14,177 nucleotides of DNA from an uncultured Lachnospiraceae bacterium (GTDB taxonomy: Bacteria > Bacillota_A > Clostridia > Lachnospirales > Lachnospiraceae), in NCBI GenBank assembly GCA_902795985.1, contig CADBNG010000070.1, positions 1-14,177 on the forward strand, given 5' to 3'. Below, piece by piece: positions 1 to 6,881 of this stretch (position 1 is the stretch's first letter; the number at the start of each line of letters is the position of its first letter). Position numbers and translations under genes: made by a program. The notes beneath the pieces are model-generated. The model made no database searches. It was not told the origin of the DNA and saw only the letters and a list, made by a program, of their open reading frames with translations.

Positions 1-1671
1 CGGGACGTTCTGGAGCAGGTCATTGAGAACGGAACGCTGCCGGAACACGCGGCGGATTATCTGGTGGAAGCGGGCCGTACCGTTTCGGAAATCGAGTATG
101 CCTCCACGTCCACCGACAGGGGAAAAGAGCACGGCTTCGCCACCCTTCTGTATGAAGATAAAACCGCCGTGAAAAAAGCTTTGTGGAAAGAGGGAGAGGC
201 AGCGCTTTCTGCTTCCTTTACAAACGGGAAGAAACTGGAAGAACGGGGCCTGTCCGTTGTTCCCGCGGAATTCCGGGACGGCCGGATTTTCATGAAAAAA
301 GAAGAGGGTCCGACTGCGGCGGAGCTGGTGCGGACGGAAATCGGAACCGATCCGTCAGCCTTTCAGAGCCTGCTGGACCAGTACTGGCAGGATATCTGCG
401 CTTCTTCCGAAACGATTGCCTTGTCCGACCGGGACGCGGAGCGGGAATGGGGCGTGACGGCGGCGGAACTCGGCCCTGTCCTGAAGGAAGCCTTCATCGA
501 TATGATTCCCTACAACAGCTTTTACCGGGACGGACGCCTGCGGTATTTCGACCAGGAGTTTGTCCGCCGGGACTGCCCCGCCGGCTATGTGATGTTCCGC
601 GTGCTGCATTATCTCTGGCAGTACGCCCCGGAAACGAAAAAGACCCTTTCGCCGGAAATGCTGAAGCACCGTTACGGCCTGACGGCCATGTGGAACCGCT
701 ACGAGGAATCGGAAGCGCTTTTCACCTGGCAGAACCGGAACTGCGCGCTCTATGCTTCGTTCTTCCGCTGGACGGACACTTCGCCTTCGGCCGTCCGGGA
801 GCGGGCGGAAAAAAGATCCGGCCCGGAAGATCCGGAGGAGGAAAAGCAGCGGAAAATCCGGGCGGTCCGGCTGGACCTTCTGAAACAGGTGGATCAGATC
901 TGCGGACGCCACGGACTGGTGTATACCGCCATTTTCGGAACCCTTCTCGGCGCTGTCCGCCACGGAGGATTCATCCCCTGGGACGAGGATATCGACCTGG
1001 CCATGCCCCGGGAGGATTACGACCGCTTCGTGAAAATCGCGTGGGAAGAGCTGAAGGAGCCCTATTTTCTTCAGACGCCGGCAAGCGACCCGAAATGCTT
1101 TTACGGCGGGTACGCAAGGCTCAGAAACAGCAATACAACAGCCGTTGAACCGCGTCATGCGGCAAACGGAGGCAACCAGGGAATCTGGATCGAAATCTAT
1201 CCGCTGGATCACTGCGGGGAGGACCTCGCGGACCGGAACCGTCAGCAGCGAAAGGTCTTTTTTGCCCAGCGGATGCTGTACGCGAAGGTGTATCCGTTCT
1301 GGACCGGCGCCCTTGCGGATTCCGATCCCAAAAAGATCAGCCTGTACTATATTCTTGCGGAACGGATGTCCCATGCGCGGCTTTGCAAAAGACTGTACCG
1401 GACCCTGACCGCCCACAAAAAGACCGGCTGGCGAACCGTTTTCGCCACGTACTATGCCTGGAAGAAGAACTGGAGCCTGGTCAGGGACGAGGATCTGCAG
1501 CATCTGAAGCGCGTCCCGTTCGAGAATACGACCATCCCGGTTCCGGAAAGCTATGATGAGTGGCTGATCCGCCGTTACGGAAAAAACTACGCTCAGTTCC
1601 CGCCTCCGGAAAACCGGCAGAACCGGAGCGGGGTCCGGTACGATCCGGATCATTCCTACCGGCAGACGTAA
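1..1671 (+). CDS. LicD-family phosphotransferase with N-terminal kinase-like region (5' end cut by window)
   Basis: The frame is open from base 1 to the TAA at 1669-1671, so the true start lies upstream; residues here count from base 1. The last ~280 residues form a LicD domain. LicD proteins are nucleotidyltransferase-fold enzymes that transfer phosphocholine or similar phospho-groups to surface glycans or teichoic acids. The signature is clear: FGTLLGAVRHGGF at 312-324, then PWDEDIDL at 326-333, giving acidic metal-ligand candidates D328, D330 and D332. A later GIWIEIYPLD block is also typical. Residues ~30-260 look like a distant aminoglycoside/LPS-kinase-like fold: an N-lobe-like strand and Lys region (TAVKKALWKEGE), an acidic FDQEF (D184), then a helical region. 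In related clostridial multidomain proteins such a segment often follows a SAM methyltransferase, which could be upstream, but that is inference. The protein is probably cytoplasmic. It precedes a glycosyltransferase by 79 bases and probably shares its transcript. The LicD call is secure; the kinase-like call is tentative. Confidence 0.85.
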   Translation, partial: RDVLEQVIENGTLPEHAADYLVEAGRTVSEIEYASTSTDRGKEHGFATLLYEDKTAVKKALWKEGEAALSASFTNGKKLEERGLSVVPAEFRDGRIFMKKEEGPTAAELVRTEIGTDPSAFQSLLDQYWQDICASSETIALSDRDAEREWGVTAAELGPVLKEAFIDMIPYNSFYRDGRLRYFDQEFVRRDCPAGYVMFRVLHYLWQYAPETKKTLSPEMLKHRYGLTAMWNRYEESEALFTWQNRNCALYASFFRWTDTSPSAVRERAEKRSGPEDPEEEKQRKIRAVRLDLLKQVDQICGRHGLVYTAIFGTLLGAVRHGGFIPWDEDIDLAMPREDYDRFVKIAWEELKEPYFLQTPASDPKCFYGGYARLRNSNTTAVEPRHAANGGNQGIWIEIYPLDHCGEDLADRNRQQRKVFFAQRMLYAKVYPFWTGALADSDPKKISLYYILAERMSHARLCKRLYRTLTAHKKTGWRTVFATYYAWKKNWSLVRDEDLQHLKRVPFENTTIPVPESYDEWLIRRYGKNYAQFPPPENRQNRSGVRYDPDHSYRQT

Positions 1672-1750
1672 GGAAGCGGAAGAAACAAGTAACCTGTTGA
1701 CATCCATAAACCTCCGGAAGGAATCTCCGGATTACGAACAGAGAGAAACT

Positions 1751-3103
1751 ATGATCAAAACATCCGTTATCATACCGGTTTACAATACGGTGGAATATCT
1801 GAAGGAATGCGTCGAGAGCGTTCTTGCCCAGACCCAGAAGGAGATCGAAATCATCCTGGTGGACGACGGCTCGGACGACGGAAGCTGGGAAATGGAGCAG
1901 GACTACGCGCGCCGGTACCCGTTTATCCGGGCGGTCCGCCAGGAGCATCTTTATCAGGGAACGGCCCGGAACCGGGGCCTTAAAATGGCGCAGGGCGAGT
2001 ACATCTATTTCATGGACTCCGACGACGCGCTGCTTCCCGGACTTTTTGAAACGGCGTATTCGGTCTGCGAAGAGAAACAGCTGGACTTTGTCATGTTCGA
2101 CGCGAAGGGCTTCCGCTATGACGAAAACGACGTGGAGCTGGAAGTGCCGGAGGATATCGCGGACCGGAGGGGAATGGGAATCGAAGACCGGCTTTATACC
2201 GGTCCGGAATTCTGGAACGCCTTTTACGCCCGGCACGGGGTTCTGTACGTCTGCTGGCTTCTTTACATCCGTAAAAGCTTCCTTCTGGAGAACAGTCTGT
2301 ATTATGAAGAGCGGACCTATTTTGAGGATAACGACTGGATGCTCCGGATGTATATGAACGCCGGGCGGACGTATTATCTTCCCAGGATCTTCCACCGGCA
2401 CCGCTGGCGCCGGGGCTCCAACATGCTGGACGGTTTTACGCCCGGACTGCTGGAGGGGTGCTTCCGGATGTACGACGTGCTGAAGGGCCTTCTGCGGAAG
2501 GAAACCGATTATGAGAAACGGCTCATGATCGGGGACGTGACGCTTCTGAACGTCCGCCGCTTCTCACGGCTTCGGGAAGTCCCGCCCGCGGAGGAATATA
2601 CCGTTCCGCTGAGACGGTTCTGCCGTCATCTGCGGGAGGACCTGGAGAAGGAGAATATGGACGATTATTCCCGGGCGGTGCAGCTGGCGATCGCGATCCG
2701 GATCCTTGCGGCGGCGAAGGAATGGGAAGACTCCTCATTTTATGAAGAATTCAGGTATCTGGCGGCCGGGGTGGATCTTTTCGGTCTTCCGGAGTTTTCG
2801 GAAAAGACGCGGCTGGCCATTTACGGAACGGGAGTGATTGCCGACTGCTTTATGCGGGTGATCCGGATCTGCCGGCCGGATCTGCCGAAGGAAATCCTTT
2901 TTGTCGATACCAGCCGGGACTCCGGGGAATTCTACGGATATCCCGTACGCAATGTCCGGGAACTGGAGACGTTCCGGCCGGACCTGGTGATCATTGCCAG
3001 CACAAAATACCGGGATGAAATGGAAGCGGAGGCCAGGAAAAGACTGCCGGAGAGCGTTCCGGCCGCTTTCGCGCCGAGGGAACTGATGTATCTTGTAAGA
3101 TAA
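1751..3103 (+). CDS. GT2-family glycosyltransferase with C-terminal Rossmann-like domain
   Basis: A 450-residue protein starting at ATG 1751, chosen because the GT-A core SVIIPVYN begins at residue 5; a purine-rich GAGAG lies just upstream. The N-terminal ~230 residues are a family 2 glycosyltransferase (GT-A fold) that moves a sugar from a nucleotide-sugar donor to a growing surface glycan. Visible motifs are LVDDGSDDGS (D38, D39 for nucleotide binding), the QGTARNRGL segment, and FMDSDD with metal-binding D89-x-D91. An FEDNDWMLRMY segment follows, the usual site of the catalytic acid. Residues ~352-450 form a second domain beginning LAIYGTGVIADCF (G359, G361), a glycine-rich nucleotide-binding turn like that in PglD/FlaA1-type Rossmann domains. 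It contains no transmembrane segment, so the enzyme is likely cytoplasmic or membrane-peripheral. The next gene starts 14 bases after its stop. Donor and acceptor cannot be told. A similar Rossmann-like domain recurs in the next gene. Confidence 0.88.
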   Translation: MIKTSVIIPVYNTVEYLKECVESVLAQTQKEIEIILVDDGSDDGSWEMEQDYARRYPFIRAVRQEHLYQGTARNRGLKMAQGEYIYFMDSDDALLPGLFETAYSVCEEKQLDFVMFDAKGFRYDENDVELEVPEDIADRRGMGIEDRLYTGPEFWNAFYARHGVLYVCWLLYIRKSFLLENSLYYEERTYFEDNDWMLRMYMNAGRTYYLPRIFHRHRWRRGSNMLDGFTPGLLEGCFRMYDVLKGLLRKETDYEKRLMIGDVTLLNVRRFSRLREVPPAEEYTVPLRRFCRHLREDLEKENMDDYSRAVQLAIAIRILAAAKEWEDSSFYEEFRYLAAGVDLFGLPEFSEKTRLAIYGTGVIADCFMRVIRICRPDLPKEILFVDTSRDSGEFYGYPVRNVRELETFRPDLVIIASTKYRDEMEAEARKRLPESVPAAFAPRELMYLVR

Positions 3104-3117
3104 AGATAAAAGAAAGC

Positions 3118-6100
3118 ATGGACGGAAGCATGAAGAGCAGTGAATTCAGGACCATCGCCATGTATCTTCCCCAGTATCACAGGACGCCGGAAAACGACGC
3201 GTTCTGGGGAGAAGGTTTTACAGACTGGGTCAGCGTCCGGGAAGCGGAAAACCTCGTTCCGGGACAGGACCTGCCCCGCCGGCCGAAGGACGGGCGGTAT
3301 TACGATCTCTCGGATCCGGAAACCCTTGCGGCGCAGGCGCGGCTTGCGGCGGAATACGGCATCGACGGATTCTGCTTTTATCATTATTATTTCGGCCGGG
3401 GACGGACGGTTCTTCAGAAACCGGCGGAGCTTCTGCTGGAGCACAAGGAGATTCCGATGCCCTTCTGTTTCTGCTGGGCCAACGACGGCTGGGCCCGTTC
3501 CTGGAGCAAAAGGGACGATACCAATCCCTGGGCGGACCGGTACGAGGACCGGGGCTCCGGGGAACCCTCTTCCCTTCCGGAGCAGGGCCGGATTGTCCCG
3601 GATGATCCTGCCGCCGGCATCCTGATTGAACAGAAGTATGGCGGCCGCGGCGTCTGGGAGGAACACTTCCGGTACCTTCTGCCTTATTTCCTGGATGAAC
3701 GATATCTGACAAAAGACGGAAAACCTCTTTTCGTTTTCTATAAACCGGAGCTGATCCGGGACCTTGAGCCCATGCTGGACTGCTTCCGTGAATGCGCGCG
3801 GCAGGCCGGTCTGCCGGGCCTTTATCTGATCGGGGCGAATTTAAGCCGTGCAGAATACGGCTTCGACGCGGCCCTCATTCACGCGCCGTCGCAGATCCTT
3901 CCCTACGGCAGGGAGCAGGTGATCGGCGGCGTCCGCTGCTTTTCCTACCGGGACGTCTGGAATATCATCGACCGGACGGAGCCGGTGGGGAACATGAAGA
4001 CCTGCTACGGAGGGTTCGTTGACTACGACGACACCCCGCGCCGCGGCGCGAACGGCATGCTTGTTGCCGGGGCGGACCCGGAGGATTTTGAGACGTTCCT
4101 GACCCGCCTGGTGCGGAAAAACCGGATCGGCGGGAACGATCTGATTTTCCTGAACGCCTGGAACGAATGGGGTGAGTGCAACTACCTGGAACCGGATGAA
4201 AAGAACGGGACGGCCTGGCTGGAAGCGGTCCGCCGCGTCCGGGAAAAGAAGGAATACCGGACGGAAAAGGAATACGTGCTTTCCTGCTTCGAACAGGCTT
4301 TTTCGGAATGGAAGGGAAAAAGACTGGTCCTGTACGGAACCGGTGCCAATGCCCGCTCTGTTCTGGAACGGTTCCGGGAAAAATTTGATTTCGTCGGGAT
4401 CTGGGAGGACCAGAACGCGCCGGAGACCTTCTGCGGACTGCCGGTCCTGGACCGGGAAAAGGTGCTGGAGACATCACCGGACGCGGTTGTTCTGGCGGCG
4501 CAGATTGCGTCGGTCGAGCCTGTCTGGCTCCGGATCAGCGGGTTCTGCCGGGAACACCGCATCCCGGTTCTGGACATGTACGGGCAGGATGAGGAGCAGA
4601 TCCATTGCACGATGCGCGCGGCGAAAGCGGCTTCGCCGGAATATATGAAAAGGCTGTTTGAACCCTTCGACATGATCAGTACGGAGCTGGCGGGAACCCT
4701 GTTCCGCGAAGATCCGGAGTTTCCGGGACGGATGCTGCCGGACCGGCGTCTCCGCCGGGTGCTGCTGGATGCCTGCGCGACCGGCAGGGAACTGATTTTT
4801 ACGGCAGAGGAAGGAATGTCCCCTGCCCGGGCAGCTGAAGCGCTGGATGCGGCCGGGTTTGAGAAGTACAGCCTGTATTCCGAAGAAGAGCTGGGGCGGA
4901 AGAAATGCAACGGGCTGTTCCGGCTGATCAGAATGCGGAATCCGGGAAAGAAGGTTCTGCATATCGGAAAGGACCGGATCCTGGATGTTTTCGCCCCGCG
5001 GCTGTACGGTATGGACAGCTTCGGCTGGGGCCTTGAAATTGCCCTGCCGCCGGAAACGGATGAGGAACGCAGGCCGGAGATTTCCGCCTCGGATCCCGAA
5101 ACGTTCCGGAGGGAGATCGCCGCCGCGGACGTGGTTTCCTTCGACGTTTTTGATACGCTGATCTGCCGGAACGTTTCCCGGCCGGAAGACGTCTGGCGGC
5201 TGACCGAAAGCGCGGCCGCGCGGGAAGGGCTGGAGGTTCCCGGCTTTGCCAGTGTCCGCCTCCGGGCCCAGTGCCTGTCCGAAAATCCGGATCTGGAGGA
5301 AATCTACCGGATTGCAGGCCGGATCACCGGCCTTTCGCCGGAAGACTGCAGGCGCCTGATGTGCCTGGAACTGGAAATTGAAGAGCGGGTAAGCCGGCCT
5401 GTGCCAATGGGCGTCCGCCTTCTGAAGGAGGCGGAAGAGGCCGGAAAACGGATTGTCCTGACGTCGGATATGTACCTGCCGTCCGTCCGGATCCGGCAGC
5501 TTCTGGCAAAGAACGGCATCGATGCCCCGGAAGAAATCCTGGTATCCTGCGAGCGGAAAAAACGTAAAGGGAAGGGACTGTTTCAGGAACTGAAAGCCCT
5601 TGCCGGCCCCGGGGCGAAGATCCTGCATATCGGGGACAGCCGCAGCCATGACGCGGGTCCGGCCGCAAAAGAAGGAATCCGGTCCCTGCTGATTCCGAAA
5701 TATATCCCGTCTGCCTCGGAGGAAGAGAGGAATCTCTACGCGGATACAACGCTGGCGCCGTTCGCAGCCGGATTTCTTGCTTTCCTGATCGAAGCGGCAG
5801 AAGGAACGGACGGCATCCTGTTTGCTGCGCGGGACGGCTGGCTTCTTTACCGGCTGTACGAAAAGATCCGGGAACAGCGTCCGGACCTGCCGGAGGGAAC
5901 CTATTTCTATATCTCCCGGCTTTCGGCGCTGCGCTCCGCGGCGGATCCGAAACAGGACCTGATCCCGCTCTGGGAGGAGATGCCGTCGCCGAAGCAGGTC
6001 CTGACAACGGCCTTCGGCCTTCCGGAGGAAGCCCTGGGAGAGGAGACGCCCGGGGACTACCGGGATCCCCGGGACTATTTCCGCCGTCATGCCGAAACCT

Positions 6101-6630
6101 GCCGGAAGGCGGCAATACGGAACCGGCAGAACACGATCCGTTATTTTGAGCGGATCGGCCTGAAGGTCAACGGCCGGTATGTTCTGGCGGATCTGGTCAG
6201 CGCGGGAACCACCGAGCGGTGGCTGGACCGGTTCTGCCCCTTTACCCTGACCGGCTATTATGCCGGGGTCCGGAAAAGGAAAGACGATCCGGCGCCGGAT
6301 CATTATTACGCGGAAGAAGAGGAGCTCGTCTGTCTGGGAGATTACCGCGCTCCGGAATACTATTTCGCTTCTCCGGAACCGGCGGTAACGGGCTTTGACG
6401 AAAGCGGGTCGCCGCTGTTCGCGAAGGAATACCGGACGGAAGCGGAGCTGGAGGAAATCCGCCGGATCCAGGAACGGATCGAAGATTATGTCCTTTGCCG
6501 CTTCGCGGAAGGGAACTCTGATCACCTGGCAGTTTCCGCGAAGGAAGCGCTGAAGAATGCCCGGCCGGATCTCTGCCCGCAGATCGCCGGACTCGTCCGG
6601 GATGACCTTTTCCGGCCTGCCGGCGATTGA
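3118..6630 (+). CDS. Giant glycan enzyme: WbsX-like domain fused to Rossmann-like and HAD-like (COG5610-type) modules
   Basis: A 1170-residue protein. Start is ATG 3118 or the in-frame ATG 3130, which has a GGAAG-type site nearer; the two differ by four residues. Residues ~10-380 match the WbsX glycosyltransferase/GH99-like family: IAMYLPQYH (13-21), WGEGFTDW (30-37), FCFCWANDGWARSW, and LNAWNEWGE (345-353). Residues ~400-495 are Rossmann-like (LVLYGTG, 403-409). Residues 518-632 resemble a HAD core that has lost its catalytic residues. Residues 671-861 are a HAD-like phosphatase/phosphotransferase with motif I FDVFDTL (candidate nucleophile D676), motif II LTSDMY (T782), the Lys-rich motif III around 814-819 and motif IV HIGD (D840), with D845 behind it. 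Residues ~865-1170 match the C-terminal part of COG5610-type proteins (LFAARDGWLLY; YISRLSALRS). No signal peptide or membrane segment is seen, so it is probably cytoplasmic. WbsX proteins occur in O-antigen, capsule and rhamnan clusters; the exact reaction is unknown. It ends the glycan operon. Confidence 0.85.
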   Translation: MDGSMKSSEFRTIAMYLPQYHRTPENDAFWGEGFTDWVSVREAENLVPGQDLPRRPKDGRYYDLSDPETLAAQARLAAEYGIDGFCFYHYYFGRGRTVLQKPAELLLEHKEIPMPFCFCWANDGWARSWSKRDDTNPWADRYEDRGSGEPSSLPEQGRIVPDDPAAGILIEQKYGGRGVWEEHFRYLLPYFLDERYLTKDGKPLFVFYKPELIRDLEPMLDCFRECARQAGLPGLYLIGANLSRAEYGFDAALIHAPSQILPYGREQVIGGVRCFSYRDVWNIIDRTEPVGNMKTCYGGFVDYDDTPRRGANGMLVAGADPEDFETFLTRLVRKNRIGGNDLIFLNAWNEWGECNYLEPDEKNGTAWLEAVRRVREKKEYRTEKEYVLSCFEQAFSEWKGKRLVLYGTGANARSVLERFREKFDFVGIWEDQNAPETFCGLPVLDREKVLETSPDAVVLAAQIASVEPVWLRISGFCREHRIPVLDMYGQDEEQIHCTMRAAKAASPEYMKRLFEPFDMISTELAGTLFREDPEFPGRMLPDRRLRRVLLDACATGRELIFTAEEGMSPARAAEALDAAGFEKYSLYSEEELGRKKCNGLFRLIRMRNPGKKVLHIGKDRILDVFAPRLYGMDSFGWGLEIALPPETDEERRPEISASDPETFRREIAAADVVSFDVFDTLICRNVSRPEDVWRLTESAAAREGLEVPGFASVRLRAQCLSENPDLEEIYRIAGRITGLSPEDCRRLMCLELEIEERVSRPVPMGVRLLKEAEEAGKRIVLTSDMYLPSVRIRQLLAKNGIDAPEEILVSCERKKRKGKGLFQELKALAGPGAKILHIGDSRSHDAGPAAKEGIRSLLIPKYIPSASEEERNLYADTTLAPFAAGFLAFLIEAAEGTDGILFAARDGWLLYRLYEKIREQRPDLPEGTYFYISRLSALRSAADPKQDLIPLWEEMPSPKQVLTTAFGLPEEALGEETPGDYRDPRDYFRRHAETCRKAAIRNRQNTIRYFERIGLKVNGRYVLADLVSAGTTERWLDRFCPFTLTGYYAGVRKRKDDPAPDHYYAEEEELVCLGDYRAPEYYFASPEPAVTGFDESGSPLFAKEYRTEAELEEIRRIQERIEDYVLCRFAEGNSDHLAVSAKEALKNARPDLCPQIAGLVRDDLFRPAGD
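4669..5013 (+). repeat. Degenerate HAD-like module, apparent duplicate of the intact HAD at 5128-5700
   Basis: Within the giant glycan enzyme, residues 518-632 align by eye with the HAD-like module at residues 671-861. DMISTELAGTLF aligns with DVVSFDVFDTLI; FTAEEGMSP with LTSDMYLPS; NGLFRLI with KGLFQEL; KKVLHIGKDRILD with AKILHIGDSRSHD. The spacing from motif II to motif IV is almost the same (56 against 58 residues). The stretch between motifs I and II is about 39 residues rather than 106, so the cap is missing. Key residues are changed: the nucleophile position is E523, the second motif I acid is G526, and the motif IV acid is K618, while D623 is kept. I infer an inactive structural or regulatory copy. 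This was an eye alignment without a score. Confidence 0.55.
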
Positions 6631-6636
6631 TCGTTT

Positions 6637-6664
6637 TGGCGACAGAAGCGTCCCCCTGTCGCCA
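6637..6664 (+). terminator. Perfect palindrome after the glycan operon; possible terminator or dispersed intergenic repeat
   Basis: GGCGACAG at 6638-6645 is exactly complementary to CTGTCGCC at 6656-6663, with a 10-base loop; T6637 and A6664 extend the stem to nine pairs. It begins seven bases after the TGA of the large glycan gene (6628-6630), a natural place for a terminator. The bases that follow (ATTCGTATTT) are only moderately T-rich, so intrinsic termination is plausible but not classical. The loop-plus-arm text (GCGTCCCCCTGTCGCC) also resembles palindromic intergenic repeats scattered in many Firmicutes genomes. Confidence 0.5.
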
Positions 6665-6774
6665 TTCGTATTTAATGATGGATCTGAGCTGCCGGTTTCT
6701 TTTTTTATAACCCTTAATTTATAAACAATTTATCGTTTTAATTCGATTTTGCTCTGCCAAATTAACGTAACACA
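6665..6774. other. AT-rich intergenic spacer between glycan and sortase operons
   Basis: Base composition changes sharply from the GC-rich coding regions to long A/T runs. It holds a seven-T run (6700-6706) without a convincing stem directly before it, and a direct repeat AATTTAT-aaac-AATTTAT just after 6715. No ORF with a plausible start and ribosome site is seen on either strand. It probably serves as the upstream region of the promoter at 6775. Confidence 0.5.
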
Positions 6775-6803
6775 TTGAATATTGAATGTTAGTGTGGTAT
6801 AAG
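6775..6803 (+). promoter_or_regulatory. Sigma-A type promoter with extended -10, upstream of the sortase operon
   Basis: The -35 is TTGAAT (6775-6780) and the -10 is TATAAG (6798-6803), separated by exactly 17 bases. TG at 6795-6796, one base before the -10, makes an extended -10. Five of six -10 bases and four of six -35 bases match consensus, and the upstream sequence is AT-rich. Transcription would start near 6810, leaving ~50 bases of 5' leader before the micro-ORF at 6858. The -35 lies in a tandem heptamer (ATTGAAT twice, 6774-6787). It is the only convincing promoter seen in the window. Confidence 0.65.
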
Positions 6804-6857
6804 TACTCTGTATAGTTGTTTTTATTTTTCGCTGGAAACCGTTGTAAAAAGGAATCA

Positions 6858-6881
6858 ATGCACCAGAAACCAGACGCATGA
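6858..6881 (+). promoter_or_regulatory. Seven-codon leader ORF whose stop overlaps the sortase start (ATGA)
   Basis: ATG 6858 opens a reading frame encoding MHQKPDA and ends at TGA 6879-6881. It overlaps the sortase ATG (6878-6880) as ATGA. The best ribosome-binding sequence in the region, AAAAAGGA (6846-6853), sits four bases before ATG 6858, while the bases immediately before ATG 6878 (CCAGACGC) contain no Shine-Dalgarno match. The sortase frame has no other start codon before its upstream stop at 6845-6847. This suggests that ribosomes load at the micro-ORF and reinitiate at the sortase. Alternatively the AAAAAGGA site serves ATG 6878 directly at an unusually long spacing. Confidence 0.45.

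Noticed and set aside
64..66. GTG at 64 as the start of the LicD protein
   Set aside because: The same frame is open back to base 1 and the encoded text reads on without a break, so the gene most likely begins upstream of the window.
1697..1725. TTGACA at 1697-1702 as a promoter -35
   Set aside because: No -10-like sequence lies 16-18 bases downstream (GGAATC-type bases only), so it is treated as chance.
1697..1750. TTG 1697 as the start of the glycosyltransferase
   Set aside because: It would add 18 residues unlike a GT2 N-terminus. ATG 1751 starts a few residues before the SVIIPVYN core, as is usual.
4474..6525. Long open frame on the - strand opposite the WbsX/HAD gene
   Set aside because: The + strand product has clear conserved domains across this whole stretch; the - strand product has none and no ribosome site.
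6700..6706. T-run at 6700-6706 as the tail of an intrinsic terminator
   Set aside because: No convincing stem lies directly before it; the nearest strong stem (6637-6664) is about 36 bases upstream.
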